Assembly (NCBI RefSeq): GCF_963675165.1
Contig: NC_087392.1
Span: forward strand, 4,671,442 to 4,735,441
Length of the DNA stretch: 64,000 nucleotides
Direction of reading: 5' to 3'
DNA from: Halichondria panicea
Lineage: Eukaryota > Porifera > Demospongiae > Suberitida > Halichondriidae
Below are positions 10,902 to 33,900 of this stretch, piece by piece; position 1 is the stretch's first letter, and the number at the start of each line of letters is the position of its first letter. Below the pieces are notes generated by a model. The model did no database searches. It was not told where the DNA came from and was given only the letters and a program-made list of their open reading frames with translations. Position numbers and translations under genes: made by a program.

Positions 10902-12464
10902 ATGACCATTCCAGTACTGATGTGCCTAGCTCTAGTAGCTATTTGCTACACTCAAGAACTTGTTGTTGAAGACAGACCTCTCAACATTCTCCTGCTTAAT
11001 GGCTTGTTTGCTGGCCACCTGTTCCCACTGGTCAGCCTGGGTGAAGAGCTAGTCAGTAGGGGCCACAATGTCTCCCTCTGCTCCACTGTCATGGAGGGAT
11101 CAAAATTGCTCCCAAATCTACCAGAAAGTGTGGGAATAAAGTTCCTAAATGCTGGTTTGGATGTTATTACGCTGGAAGAGTTTGAAGCACAAACTAGGAA
11201 CCAAAAGGACGGACCTGGAGGTGCTGCAGTTGCTGACTTTGCTACAGTGGCTCATCAATCGGCTGTAAAGATTTTAAACAAATTGGAAACTTACGGAATC
11301 GAACGTTTTGATATGATCGTATGCGATTTCTCTGTTATACCTATCGGACTACACTATGCCATCTTGGGCAGGAAAGTCATTGCGTTCAGCTCCATGCTTC
11401 CCCCCTACCCTGCTATAGAATCCCCCTGGCCTCTTCCATTCACACTTAGCGGAGGCCAATCAGACGATTTGAGCTTCTTAGAACGTCTACAAAACTCGAT
11501 ACTAGCACCTTTGCTCATCCCAGCATGGAACTATATAATCTGGATCATCTGCAAAGGCGATGAGAGATTGGAAACAACTCTAAATGGTATTAACTTTATG
11601 CGATATCCTGGGATTAATATTCCCCATCTGATAACATCTGTAATTGGGTTCGATACACCTGCACTTCGAACTCCCCTCAGGCACTACGTAGGACCTATGG
11701 TGAAGAAAAGAACGGACAAATTAGCAGAGGATCTGGAGGAATGGCTTAGTAACAAGAGAGAGAGATCTGTTATCTATATCAGCATGGGTACCACTGGCTA
11801 TGTATCCGGGGATGTTGCTAGGGCAATTATCGAAAGTGTGATGGCGACAAAATTTGATGCAGTTTGGGCCCTGAGAGACAACAATAGAGGCTCTATAGAA
11901 GGTGTTGAAATTGATGACAATCGAATATTTATATCGGGATGGGTGTCACAGCAGACGATACTCGCGCATGCATCGATCCGATTGTGTATTCTCCATTGTG
12001 GACTGAATAGTGTGCAGGAGAGCTTATACAATGGCCTGCCTGTTGTGTGCCTGCCTCATGCTTTCGATCATTTCGCGACTGGTGGGACCATTCGTAATAT
12101 TCGTGTGGGAATATCCATGTACAGTTTTTTCGATAGCATTCTTGGGCATACGAACGTATCAGCAAAGGATTTAACAAATGCAATAACGACGGTGTCAAGT
12201 GATGAGTATGTAGCAAATGCTAGGAGGGTTTCACTCATGTACAAGTTTGCTGGAGGAGCAGAGACAGCTGCAGGCCTGGTGGAGTACTATACTGATGTTG
12301 GGTATGATCACCTCATACCAGCCTTTGCAAGATATCAGTGGAGCTGGATACAGTATCGTAATCTCGATGTGTGTGTTGTTCTGTTTAGTATTTTAGCTGT
12401 GTTTACGTTTCTGTTGTACAAGTGCTTGTATAGTTGTGTCTATGTGAAAGCATGTAGAAAGTGA
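10902..12464 (+). CDS. UDP-glucuronosyltransferase-like enzyme, copy 1
   Basis: Intronless 520-residue GT1-family glycosyltransferase, the usual length for animal UGTs. It would transfer a sugar from a UDP-sugar to small lipophilic molecules at the ER membrane. Residues 1-16 form a signal peptide. NGLFAGHLFPLVSLGEEL carries the catalytic His region of the acceptor domain. The donor-domain signature runs from about residue 345: GWVSQQTILAHASIRLCILHCGLNSVQESLYNG is split here as GWVSQQTILAHAS and HCGLNSVQESLYNGLPVVC. A hydrophobic membrane anchor (about residues 490-512) precedes a short basic tail. Copy 1 has Ser where the signature normally has Pro (WxPQ); copy 2 keeps Pro. The usual Asp-Gln of the signature is Asp-His (AFDHFATGG) in both. 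The 3' flank has a run of at least 14 G. Confidence 0.92.
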   Translation: MTIPVLMCLALVAICYTQELVVEDRPLNILLLNGLFAGHLFPLVSLGEELVSRGHNVSLCSTVMEGSKLLPNLPESVGIKFLNAGLDVITLEEFEAQTRNQKDGPGGAAVADFATVAHQSAVKILNKLETYGIERFDMIVCDFSVIPIGLHYAILGRKVIAFSSMLPPYPAIESPWPLPFTLSGGQSDDLSFLERLQNSILAPLLIPAWNYIIWIICKGDERLETTLNGINFMRYPGINIPHLITSVIGFDTPALRTPLRHYVGPMVKKRTDKLAEDLEEWLSNKRERSVIYISMGTTGYVSGDVARAIIESVMATKFDAVWALRDNNRGSIEGVEIDDNRIFISGWVSQQTILAHASIRLCILHCGLNSVQESLYNGLPVVCLPHAFDHFATGGTIRNIRVGISMYSFFDSILGHTNVSAKDLTNAITTVSSDEYVANARRVSLMYKFAGGAETAAGLVEYYTDVGYDHLIPAFARYQWSWIQYRNLDVCVVLFSILAVFTFLLYKCLYSCVYVKACRK

Positions 12465-12578
12465 ATTGTTTGTTGTGATTTCCTGGGGGGGGGGGGGGGT
12501 TCTGTTTCAGGTCATAATTGTATGTGAGCAGCCCCACCTCCCTAGGCCCTCCGTATATGATATGCACACCCACACCGT

Positions 12579-12760
12579 TGTCATAGGAATGAATGACTCC
12601 CCTAAATAATGACTCCCGGTCACTCCTACCTAGGCACCAGTGACTCCCGGTCACTCACGCCTAGGAATAAATGACTCCCCCGGTCACTGACTCCTAGTCA
12701 CGAATGACTCCCCCCTGGAAAAAATGACTCCCCCGAAATTTATATATGAACACTGATCCA
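12579..12760. repeat. Left terminal and subterminal repeats of the Ginger1 element
   Basis: After the 24-bp inverted repeat come at least six further AATGACTCCC or GTGACTCCCGGTCACT motifs in direct and inverted order up to about 12750. The same motif recurs inverted at the right end (about 16905-16998). Such clustered subterminal motifs are typical transposase-binding arrays. Confidence 0.8.
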
Positions 12761-13164
12761 TAGAGCTAAAGAGACTTCAGGGGCTATACTAAGTACATGC
12801 ATTCTCAAAACCTGTCACAGTGTGACTATACAATCAAGCTCAAGACTGTTATCAGGACTGCATGCATGCTATCTGTGAGAGACCTGTTTAATACATAGTA
12901 TGACTATAATTACAGCTGTTCCTTATATACTGTAAACTGGTTCAGTTTAGCTATTAGTACCTATAGTACTTATACTACATTGTACACTCTGTTCACATTT
13001 TCACACGTCTCACGGTCACTGTAAAGCAAAACTTATAATACAACAACATCCATCAAAATAACAAATAGATCTACAGTGCATGAAAAACAAACAAAACAAC
13101 AGTGCAAATTAACAGTGTATAAACAAAAACAGCTAGTGGAAGATAACGAAATGCTAAAAAAATT

Positions 13165-16100
13165 CTATCTAGATCTACAAGTAGGACAAAACCAATCTCC
13201 AAGTGGAGATACTTTAATACGAACACATTTATAATGATACCACACAGTACATGTGTCGCACTGGACCATTTCATCATAACAGTCAGGGCGGAGACAAGGG
13301 CAGTATATCGTAATTACTATGCTGGAAAATCTTTCTGGTCTCTTGCGGCTACTAACATCTTTTGACTTTGGAAATCTTCTGAGTTTCTCATTTTCAAAGC
13401 AACGCACAAGATGTGGCCTCATTTTGTCTTCATTTAGGGTGATGGTATCCAGATTGTCTCCTTGCAATGCGTGGTATGCAGCGGCAATTGCAAACAAACC
13501 ACAGTTGTTACTGCCACTGCTCTGCTGTTGAATGGAGGCCACAGATAGTAACAGCCCATTGTGCGCTATTAAAGGCTTATACATCTGTGCGATTTGCAGC
13601 TCAGCACTTGGCTCCAGGTCTTTCCCATATTGGAAGCAGCTATCAAAGAGGAAAAGTTCCCCCTTGATGAGTGCTGTCGCAATCCAGTGATGCCTCTCTG
13701 TTACAAAGAATATCTGCACGGCTGTATAGGATATATATGATATAATTATTATACGGTACGGCCAAGGATGAGGATGAGGTATAATTATACCAATACTATA
13801 ATAATACTACTATTAATTTAAGTAGAAATTATACCTGTGGCTTCACTACTAGTGACTGCAGGAAAGGACATCTTCTGAACCAGAAGAGTAGAATAACAGC
13901 CTTCAATATTTGGAAATTGCATTCGCATCAGTTTGTGCGCAGCATACATATGACGGTCAGAAAGCATCCCGCTCTCAGCAAGAACTACATCCTTGTCTCC
14001 CGTCCTCAGGTCCAAATCCTTCACCCAGTAACTTGAATTCTGTCGAATGTGCACACAATAATTATAATGAACGGTTTATAGTGTGCATGCACATAATTAT
14101 TAATAATAATTGTAATTAACGATAGCTCCTGTTAACAAGTATATAACTATATACCTTTCTTGTTACAGATTGAGTAGTCCTTTGCTTCTTCAAAGGTGGC
14201 TCCATAGAGGATGCAGTCTTAACCTGAGAGAAGGGGGCGTCTCGCTTGCGAGAGGAGTGAGCATCTGGCTTGTGAGAGGAGGGGACGTCTGGCTTGTGAG
14301 AGGAGGGAGCGGCTGGCTTGTGAGAGGAGGGGACGTCTGGCTTGTGAGAGGAGGGAGCGGCTGGCTTGTGAGAGGAGGGGACGTCTGGCTTGTGAGAGGA
14401 GGGGACGTCTGGCTTGTGAGAGGAGGGAGCGGCTGGCTTGTGAGAGGAGGGGACGTCTGGCTTGTGAGAGGAGGGAGCGGCTGGCTTGTGAGAGGAGGGG
14501 ACGTCTGGCTTGTGAGAGGAGGGAGCGGCTGGCTTGTGAGAGGAGGGGGCGTCTGGCTTGTGAGAAGAGGGAAAATCACAATTTTTTTCCCACAGCTTCT
14601 AAAAATGGAGTGTATAATTATAAAGAAACATGAAACATTAAATTAATATCGTAAAGAGAAATGTAATGTAATTATAATTAGCTTCAAAATCTAGAGACAC
14701 ATGCATTATACCTTGCTTGGGTCTTTCATAGGAGTACTCGTCAAAGAAGGGTTAAACTGATCGAGAGATTCATCGTGATGGTTGTCTGATAATTCGGAAG
14801 GATCCGAGAGAGAACTATGTTGATCAAAGATAGGTTTTTCGGAGTCTGAGCCATGGTAATGCTTTAACCGCTGTTGGTTAACAGCCTTTTTTAAGGTCTT
14901 TCCAGTCTTAGGGTTGGCAATCTTAAAGACTCCCTTGTCCAAGCACTCCACCACCGTGTATGGGCCTAACCACCGAGGCTTCAGCTTGTCTCCCTTCTTA
15001 CATTCCCTGGCTGAATTCCTCAGCCAGACCAAAGTCCCAGTCTTAAACACCTATATAATTAGAAAAATGACATGGCTATGACATTAAACGAGTAATGAAA
15101 ATAGCCATGCTACGCTCATACAATGATATAGCCTGCTCACCCTCTTGTCTGCATGCTTCCGATCATAGTACATCTTGTCCTTTTCTTGGGCATTGTCAAT
15201 GTTCTTCTTGGCTTTGCTGTGGATATCATCCTTTAACTTTGTAACAGCTCGAGCATGGGTCATAATGGCACTAATGTCCCAGCTCTGCTCAAGTTCACCC
15301 TCGCTGCCTAACTCCAGTTGAATAGGGAGTACAGGTTTCCTGCATGTGGAATGTTATAACAATAATGCATGCATGCCAGATTATCATGTAATTATTATAA
15401 TAATTATAATTATGAACAACTCACCGACAGAACATCAACTCGAAAGGTGAATACTTCGTTGCCTTTTGCTTACTCGTCCTATAAGCAAAGAGAATAGCGG
15501 GCAAGTGGTAGTCCCAGTCGGTCTGTGAGTCATTCACATATTTGAGTAGTGCTGTTTGAAGTGTTTGATTGAAACGTTCAGTTAGCCCGTTGGTTTGTGG
15601 GTGGTAAGCTGAAGTGACCCTGTGCTCTGTTCCAGTGAATCGAAAAAGCTCTGTGTTGACCTGATTAACAAACTCACGGCCTTGGTCCGATATCAGCACC
15701 TCACAAAACCCAAACCTGCGTGCATGTATAACCATAATCATTAAATACGTGTTATTATAATTATGTGTAGAGATGCATGTGATTACAATTTCACACACAT
15801 GCATAGCTTACCGACAAAACAAGTTGTACAGGAACATTGCCACTCCAAATGCAGTTTTGTCAGGGAGTGGGGCTGCTTCAGCCCATTTGCTAAAATAATC
15901 GACCAATGTTACCACATATTTGCTGCCATTGGGTGTAATCGGCAAAGGTCCTATCAAGTCTATGCCAACCTATAAAGTGAATTACATAATTATAATTAAT
16001 ATATGATTGTGCTCAAAACAAATAATTATTATGCAATGCCATAAAAATTATAGTGTACATATACCTGATGCCAGACTTTGGGTTGTACAGATATCGGATG

Positions 16101-16572
16101 GAGTTTGGCATTTGTCTTTACAAATGCTGGGTTCATTCTCTGGCACTGGCTGCAGTTCTTTACATACTCTCGAATCTCCTCCACCATCGACTTCCAGTAG
16201 AATCTAGAACATATCTTGTCTATAGCTCTATCTCTTCCAAAGTGGCCACCAGCTGTTCCTGCATGCATGCATCAATAGATTACATACATGCTCTATTACC
16301 TACTATTATCATTTTACCAAAGCCATAATAATTATTATACCTGCATGGCAATCTTCGAGGATTCTTGATTTCTCCTCATTGCTGCGCACACATATCCTCC
16401 AGTCAGCTGCATCAGCAGCTTTGGTGTGCTTCTTGTAATATAGGCTACCATTTTCAAACTTAAAGTTCTGCCTGCATTTTCTTCTAAAGTTTGCCTTCTC
16501 TGTTTTGCTGTTAATAGTAGGAGGGTATTCTCCTTTTCGTAAATAGTTTTCAATCTCTTGTAAATTCTCCAT
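13165..16572 (-). CDS. Ginger1 transposase: integrase + GPY/F + Ulp1 protease + PHD finger
   Basis: Nine exons: 16341-16572, 16065-16258, 15812-15969, 15425-15715, 15141-15339, 14712-15050, 14155-14598, 13835-14039, 13165-13721; about 870 residues, all with GT-AG borders. Order of domains: H2C2 zinc-binding integrase head (CHAGTAGGHFGRD, NCSQCQ), DDE core (Asp in VGIDLIGP, Asp in ISDQGREF, Glu in LTERFNQT), GPY/F module (RWLGPYTVVECLDKGVFKI), a Pro-Ser-Ser-His-Lys repeat exon, then a Ulp1/C48 cysteine protease with all expected residues (His in ERHHWIAT, Asp in LFDSCF, Gln and Cys in QQQSSGSNNCGLFAIAAA). A C-terminal PHD-type zinc finger follows (CDTCTVWYHYKC, WFCPTC). Start at MENLQEIENY is the first Met of the open frame. 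The integrase catalyses cut-and-paste movement; the protease and PHD finger may act on SUMO and chromatin (inference). Confidence 0.87.
14230..14572 (-). repeat. 24-bp in-frame repeat (PSSHKPxx) inside the transposase
   Basis: About 14 units of 24 bp within exon 14155-14598. In the reading frame that joins its neighbours the units alternate PSSHKPDV and PSSHKPAA. This makes a hydrophilic proline-rich linker between the GPY/F module and the Ulp1 protease. Confidence 0.85.
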
Positions 16573-17060
16573 TTCTTGCTGCCTTCTTCAAATGACATGA
16601 CTGTGAACGATCACTGGTTTTATACCATAGATCTAGCTGTCACTTGCTGTCAACTACAGGATAGAACAATTAACCTTGCAACTCTGCTCTTCACACATTT
16701 ATAGGTCTACATTCCAGCTGTCACTTGCTGTCTACTACAGGATGAACACTTGCTTCATTGCTACCTTGCATGCTACTACTAACCTTGCTCTTCATCCTGC
16801 ATGGCTCTTCATTCTCTACTATATGTCTATGAGGAGTGCATGAATGTACTCTTGCTACTATATACTTACATTGATGGCAACATTGGCGGAACAAACATGC
16901 GCATAGGGGAGTCATTTATTCCTGGGGGAGTCACCCACACCTTAGGCAGGAATGACCGGGGAGTCACTCCCACCGGGGAGTCATTCATTCCTCTGACACC
17001 GTTTCTAAGCAAAGATATCTGTTGTGAGAGGCAGCCAGGCGTGCATAACAACGTGCAGCA

Positions 17061-27002
<9,942 letters not shown>

Positions 27003-27285
27003 TGTGTGCAATTTTATACCATTCGTATTCATGCAGCTTCTTTCATCGTTTTGTTATTTTCATGACCCTTTGCCATACGCAGGTAATAAACATGTTGTTA
27101 TTATGATGATCTTTTGCCAGACAATTATTGCTATAGGTAATGATCGATAAATTAATAAACACAATATGGACATGCGTCCACTCACTGCACTGGTGATGAA
27201 AAACAATTGCTAAAATTTTTAATTGCAAAACAAGTTGCAAAACAGTCTATAATTAATGATTTAGTTCCTCTCTATAGCAGTCACT

Positions 27286-28430
<1,145 letters not shown>

Positions 28431-28462
28431 TGTGTGAGAGCTATTAAAAGTCGGTGTCTAGC

Positions 28463-28470
28463 TTTATAAA
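28463..28470 (-). promoter_or_regulatory. Possible TATA box of calponin-like gene A, copy 1
   Basis: TTTATAAA about 35 bp upstream of the start codon at 28430. This would imply a very short 5' leader. It is identical in copy 2. Confidence 0.4.
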
Positions 28471-28702
28471 ACTGGAACTCACTTGCCCAATGCACGCAAT
28501 TTTTACAAGGATAATTATTATAGCACTTCCGCTTTTGTGCCACAAATGCGCCATGCGCAGGAAGAGTACATTTTTGACTGTTAGTATTTTTACATTGTTA
28601 ATATCACACATGAATTGAAATGTGCTAGGTCTCAAAAACTGTTATATCAGCTCAAACAAAATTTAATGATTGGACGATTGTTCATACTCCAGATAGTGGG
28701 GG

Positions 28703-29465
<763 letters not shown>

Positions 29466-29554
29466 TATGCTTGTGGGTAAGTTGAAGTAGTAGTTGCAGT
29501 GTAAAGCACAGAGAAGTTAGAGAAATGTAAGTGCTTGCAGAGCCCTGTTGCTAC

Positions 29555-29566
29555 CTTATATATTAA
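29555..29566 (-). promoter_or_regulatory. Possible TATA box of calponin-like gene B, copy 1
   Basis: On the minus strand AATATATAAGG lies about 95 bp upstream of the start at 29465, a plausible TATA position. A nearby GCATGCGCA (about 29586) resembles an NRF1-type half site. Confidence 0.4.
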
Positions 29567-30912
29567 TTTGCTGCCCTTGAGTCACGCATGCGCAATTACT
29601 CCAACACAATATTTTCTTCCATATAAGGTCACATACCACAGCATCCATAGGAACAAAGCATTATTTCTAATGTCTGGTATTTGGATGCCAGCCAGTTGTC
29701 CTACACACTGGATATACTTGTACCTTACTGCAACTGCCCATAAAAACATCAGACAGACTCACAAGCACTATTTCTGTTGTATGCAATGTATTACAACAAA
29801 CCTCAATAGTTATGCTGGTGTACAGGCGTAATACCCGGTAATCATTTTCTGATAATGGAGAAGTGTCACTAGCAGTCTTAACTATACATCATTATGGTTG
29901 TAATATCTAGCCTCAACTTTGTACATGACATAGACCAGCTAGAAAGCAGCTGTCATTTAGGAGGTCCATCTTGGTCTCTCCCTCTGACCACATTCCAACC
30001 ACTCAATTGTCCAAACCACAAAGTACACAACACTGTGGTTGTGATGTAATTAGCTGACATTCCAGTGATTCCACCACTCTGCAGGGTAAACATCCAATAA
30101 AGGAGATCATTTTAAGAATTCCATGAATGAATGAAAACAGCTATATATACGTTGACTCATCAGGATGCACTCCTGACGTCATAAACAACATTATTTAGTT
30201 ATAGCTAGAGGTCTTCAACCAAAATTAGTAAAAGCTTGTTGATAAACAGATGACATACAGGTTTTAATAAGTAGCTTAACATTTTTGTGTCGTCACGAAA
30301 TACCGGCCAGAGTGCCAACAAATTAATATCATCTGCCCATATGTCATTATAATTATCCGGTGCTGCATTATTTTATGGTTACCCTGTATGTGTACACAGG
30401 AGTATAATTACTCACATTACAGCGTCTGGTAGCCAACGTTACGTTGTGGCTGAGTGGGAGGTTATAACACAGTATACACAGCTGCTGCAAATCATGCCAT
30501 CAACACTACACATTGTTATATACACAGGAGAGAGGAATCTTTCCTACAGGAAGTTGAATTGTATACCCTTGTTCTATACCACACATTACATGCACTTCTA
30601 ATTATAGGCAACCAATTGTAAACGTCTCCTAGGATCCATAAATCCCCCATTAGCCTATTATCGATAGATATATAGCACACATCGAAGCAAATTATTCTCA
30701 TAAATGGTCATGTACAGCTAGGTACAATTAAAACACACAACAGCTAGTTTCGTGCAAGCTGACAACATACATTATCCCATTTAGGTTGATCACACTTCAA
30801 TCATTAGCAGAGTCAACAAATTCATTTTAAATTGACAAAGTAATGTAACAAAATAGACAAATAACTGCATACATACATACATACATCATGAAAAGTGATT
30901 ACAGATTGAGTT
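29567..30912. other. Intergenic region, calponin-like B to importin alpha, copy 1
   Basis: About 1.35 kb, AT-rich, with a short (CATA)n run near 30868. No exon, RNA gene or clear transposon was recognised. It includes the importin 3' flank. Copy 2 (60303-61648) is nearly identical, which is unusual for neutral intergenic DNA if the copies are old. Confidence 0.6.
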
Positions 30913-33900
30913 TTAGAATTGGAAACCGCCCTCAGGCAATTGTGTGTTGGTATTAAACATATATTGTTCTCCGTCCTTGGCAGGGTTTGGGGCCAGCTGT
31001 AAGTCCACTTGGTCCTGGTCATCACCGAAATACTTGTCAATAATTCTCAGTGCAATCTTGTACACTTGTTCACTGCTGTGCTGCTGCAAGTGCTCGATCT
31101 TGTCCAGGCCTGTGTGTGTGGTGTGTGGGGGGTGACACTGTTGTACATGTACTTTGACAATGGAGATCATCTTACAATGTGCACCCACCCATGAAATACA
31201 ACCCCACAATACATCTGACTGTACAGTAAACCACACATTGCATTATACAGCTTTGTGGCAAGTTTTTGGCCATTATACAGAGGTGGCCTTTGTTGAGTGC
31301 TTGTTTTGCACACAAACTGTTCATTTGGGACCTGGCCTTTATATCAAAGTTGGCCTTTCTTCAAGGCTGGCCATTAGCATTTTTCAAACTATACTCTACT
31401 GACACACACACACACACACCATAGGCCTCCTCCACCATGAGGGCAAAAGGGTTGACATTCTTCACAGCGTCCTGTTGTCCTATCTTGAGTATATTCTCCA
31501 GTCCCTCCAGAGTGATCATGACCATACGAGGATCTTGCACTGTCAGCAGATCACACAGCGGCTTTACGCAACCAACGTCCACCAAGTATCTGCAAGTGAG
31601 TGGGCGGGAAAAGCCTGTCACGTACAAAGAGCTATTGAAATCATCCATTAGCTTTGAATTTGGACAATCTGAACACAAATTACAAACTCATAAAGATACA
31701 TAATTATAATTATATCAGGAGTGTATGAAGTCCACTCCTGATTATATAGATAGATAGATAGATAGATAGCTACCAAAACTACCTCACCAGAAAATGTACA
31801 AAACGTAAAGGTATGAATTAAAGCCCCACTCAAAATAGACTCAACAAGTATGCAAAAGTGTCAATTTTCCAAAGGCAGACAAGTAGCTAATAAGGTGTCA
31901 ATTAACTGTATTCTGGGCTACACTACATGTATCTAGTGAGACTTGACAGCCTCAAGAATTCATCCAGTGGTAGTGTGGGAAGACATGAATGACAACTTGG
32001 CATCATCTCAAGTTGCACTCTCAAATAATGGTCCAGGAGTTAATCTAATTACCACCTCTTCCTCTGCTGAAGCCAAACACTACACACCTCAAAAGAACAT
32101 AATAAGATTTCCATTGGGTGCATTTTGTGTTACAGACACAAAGAATTAGTTAGCCAAAAGGTTTCTTTACAGTCATGTACATGTAGGAGCAACCTAATCT
32201 CCCAATAGCCTGTAAGCAAAATGTTCATTAAGTACAACTCAAAGCTTTGCTGCATACTGATTTAGACTTATCGATATATGTCACATGACTGGTCACCTGA
32301 TCTGCTCGGCTGTTCCCCCCTGTGTGGCGTTGAGTACCGCCCACGCAGCCTCCTTCCTCGTCTTGTAGTCCACCCCCGAGCTGAGCACCTCGATTAGTAG
32401 CGGGAATATGTTGCAGTCAATCACAGTCTGTGTGTGTGGAGGGGGTAATACAAGTTCACAATAAGGTACTTAAAAACTAAAAGGTTTTAGAAGACTCCAT
32501 TTTAAAGAATGTTGGACCCACTCATCAATAGCACACCTCCACATGTTTGGTACGTGCATACATGTACAAACCAGTACTAGACATCATGTAACTGAAAACT
32601 ATCCAATAATGTACATTTGTACAGAATTTTGTCAATTTCTAACAATTAACACACACATTGTTCCAGTTAGCCCCTACCACCATCAGACTCCCACCTGTAT
32701 CTGCACTCTGTTGCCGGCGGTGACGTTGGATAGAGCCCAACACGCCTCCTTCTTGACTCCCTCGAAGCGACTGCTCAGGAGATGTTGTAGTGCAGGCAGA
32801 ACTGAGCAGTTGAGCAGCAGCTGTGGGAGTGGAGTGGGTGGGTGGGGTTATAATTATATGGACAGTCATTAGACTCCTTCACTGGCCTCCCCTGAAAAGA
32901 AGGCCTGCTACTGACTTTTTACGTATACGCAAAAATAATTATTGGATATTTTTTTACTATAAAACTGGAATTTTTGCTACAAAAATATCAAATGAATAAA
33001 CAGACAAAGAATACAAATTCATAATAATTATTAAAGCCACACACAGAGCTATATAACTGGTTAGCTACATGTAAAGACAGAGCTGTAGGTTTGTTGCAGC
33101 AGCTATTTTCTTTCTGATAAAGTCTAGTCAGCTTTCCCTCCACAATGTTGCAGGCTGTGAGTCTTTTGTTAGCATAGCATAGCTATCAGAATGCTATCAG
33201 ATGGGCTAGAAACCTTCAATCAAACTTTCTATCTACTTTCTTCAATCCACTTCCATTTGTTGTGACGTCATTGTTTTACTGAGCATACACGTTGTTATCT
33301 TGCGTTTGCCGGTATCTGGCTAATGGTTAGCGCAAGCGCACACAGTCGATACCAGACCCACTCTTAGAGGAAGTGCGGCCTGAGATTGAGGCCACATGTA
33401 CATGTACATTACAATGTATGCACGAGAATACGTATTGCCACTGTATGACACTACAAAACAATTGGCTCTGGAAATGCCAGTCAAATTCTCGAGCGAGAGT
33501 GGCCAATTTCCATAAATGGCCTGAAAAGCACAATTAATTAAGACTGGTATTTGTACACTTGATTTAGTTACAGGATCAAGCTTTATAGCTCATACACAAA
33601 TTGTGTACCTCACAAAATTCCAAAATGCCAGACATACTTTTACAAAAGACCTTGTTTGAAGCACTGTATTGTGGTCACCCTCTATGCAATACACAGCCAG
33701 GTTTATGTGCCCCCAAGTAAGTCTCCATGGACCTGACCACCTCTTTATTACAGCCACTGTTGGTCTACCCAAGGGGTGACTTCTATAGGAACAAGCTTCA
33801 CTGCTACTAACCGTACAGACCTCACAATTACAAGTGTCAATATACACACATATCACACAGATGTGCAGTGCAGTGCATCTATTAAGCACCTGTGTCTGAC

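Larger units (their letters stand above)
12579..16998. mobile_element. Ginger1-type DNA transposon, copy 1 only, looks whole
   Basis: A 4,420-bp element with 24-bp terminal inverted repeats (12579-12602 and 16975-16998, one mismatch) beginning TGTCA and containing AGGAATGAATGACTCCCC. It is flanked by a 4-bp target duplication CCGT (12575-12578 and 16999-17002). Copy 2 keeps the empty site at 48243-48246. Integrase-like transposase, TGT-starting ends and 4-bp duplications fit the Ginger1 superfamily. There is no reverse transcriptase, no capsid-like gene and no long terminal repeat. Several GACTCCC(C) repeats within about 150 bp of each end are probable transposase-binding sites. Confidence 0.9.

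Noticed and set aside
14190-14579. Long minus-strand frame reading SQTPPPLTSQPLPPL and a plus-strand frame reading GDVWLVRGGSGW
   Set aside because: Both are shadow frames of the 24-bp repeat. Only the PSSHKPxx frame joins the neighbouring exons in phase.
13165-16572. Reading the integrase-bearing region as an LTR retrotransposon
   Set aside because: No reverse transcriptase, RNase H, capsid-like gene or long terminal repeats; instead short inverted ends, a 4-bp target duplication and a multi-exon transposase fit a Ginger1 DNA transposon.
31735-31772. GATA tetranucleotide run with flanking ATCAGGAGTG / CACTCCTGAT as a transposon end
   Set aside because: Only a short palindrome around a (GATA)n microsatellite; no target duplication or second end seen.
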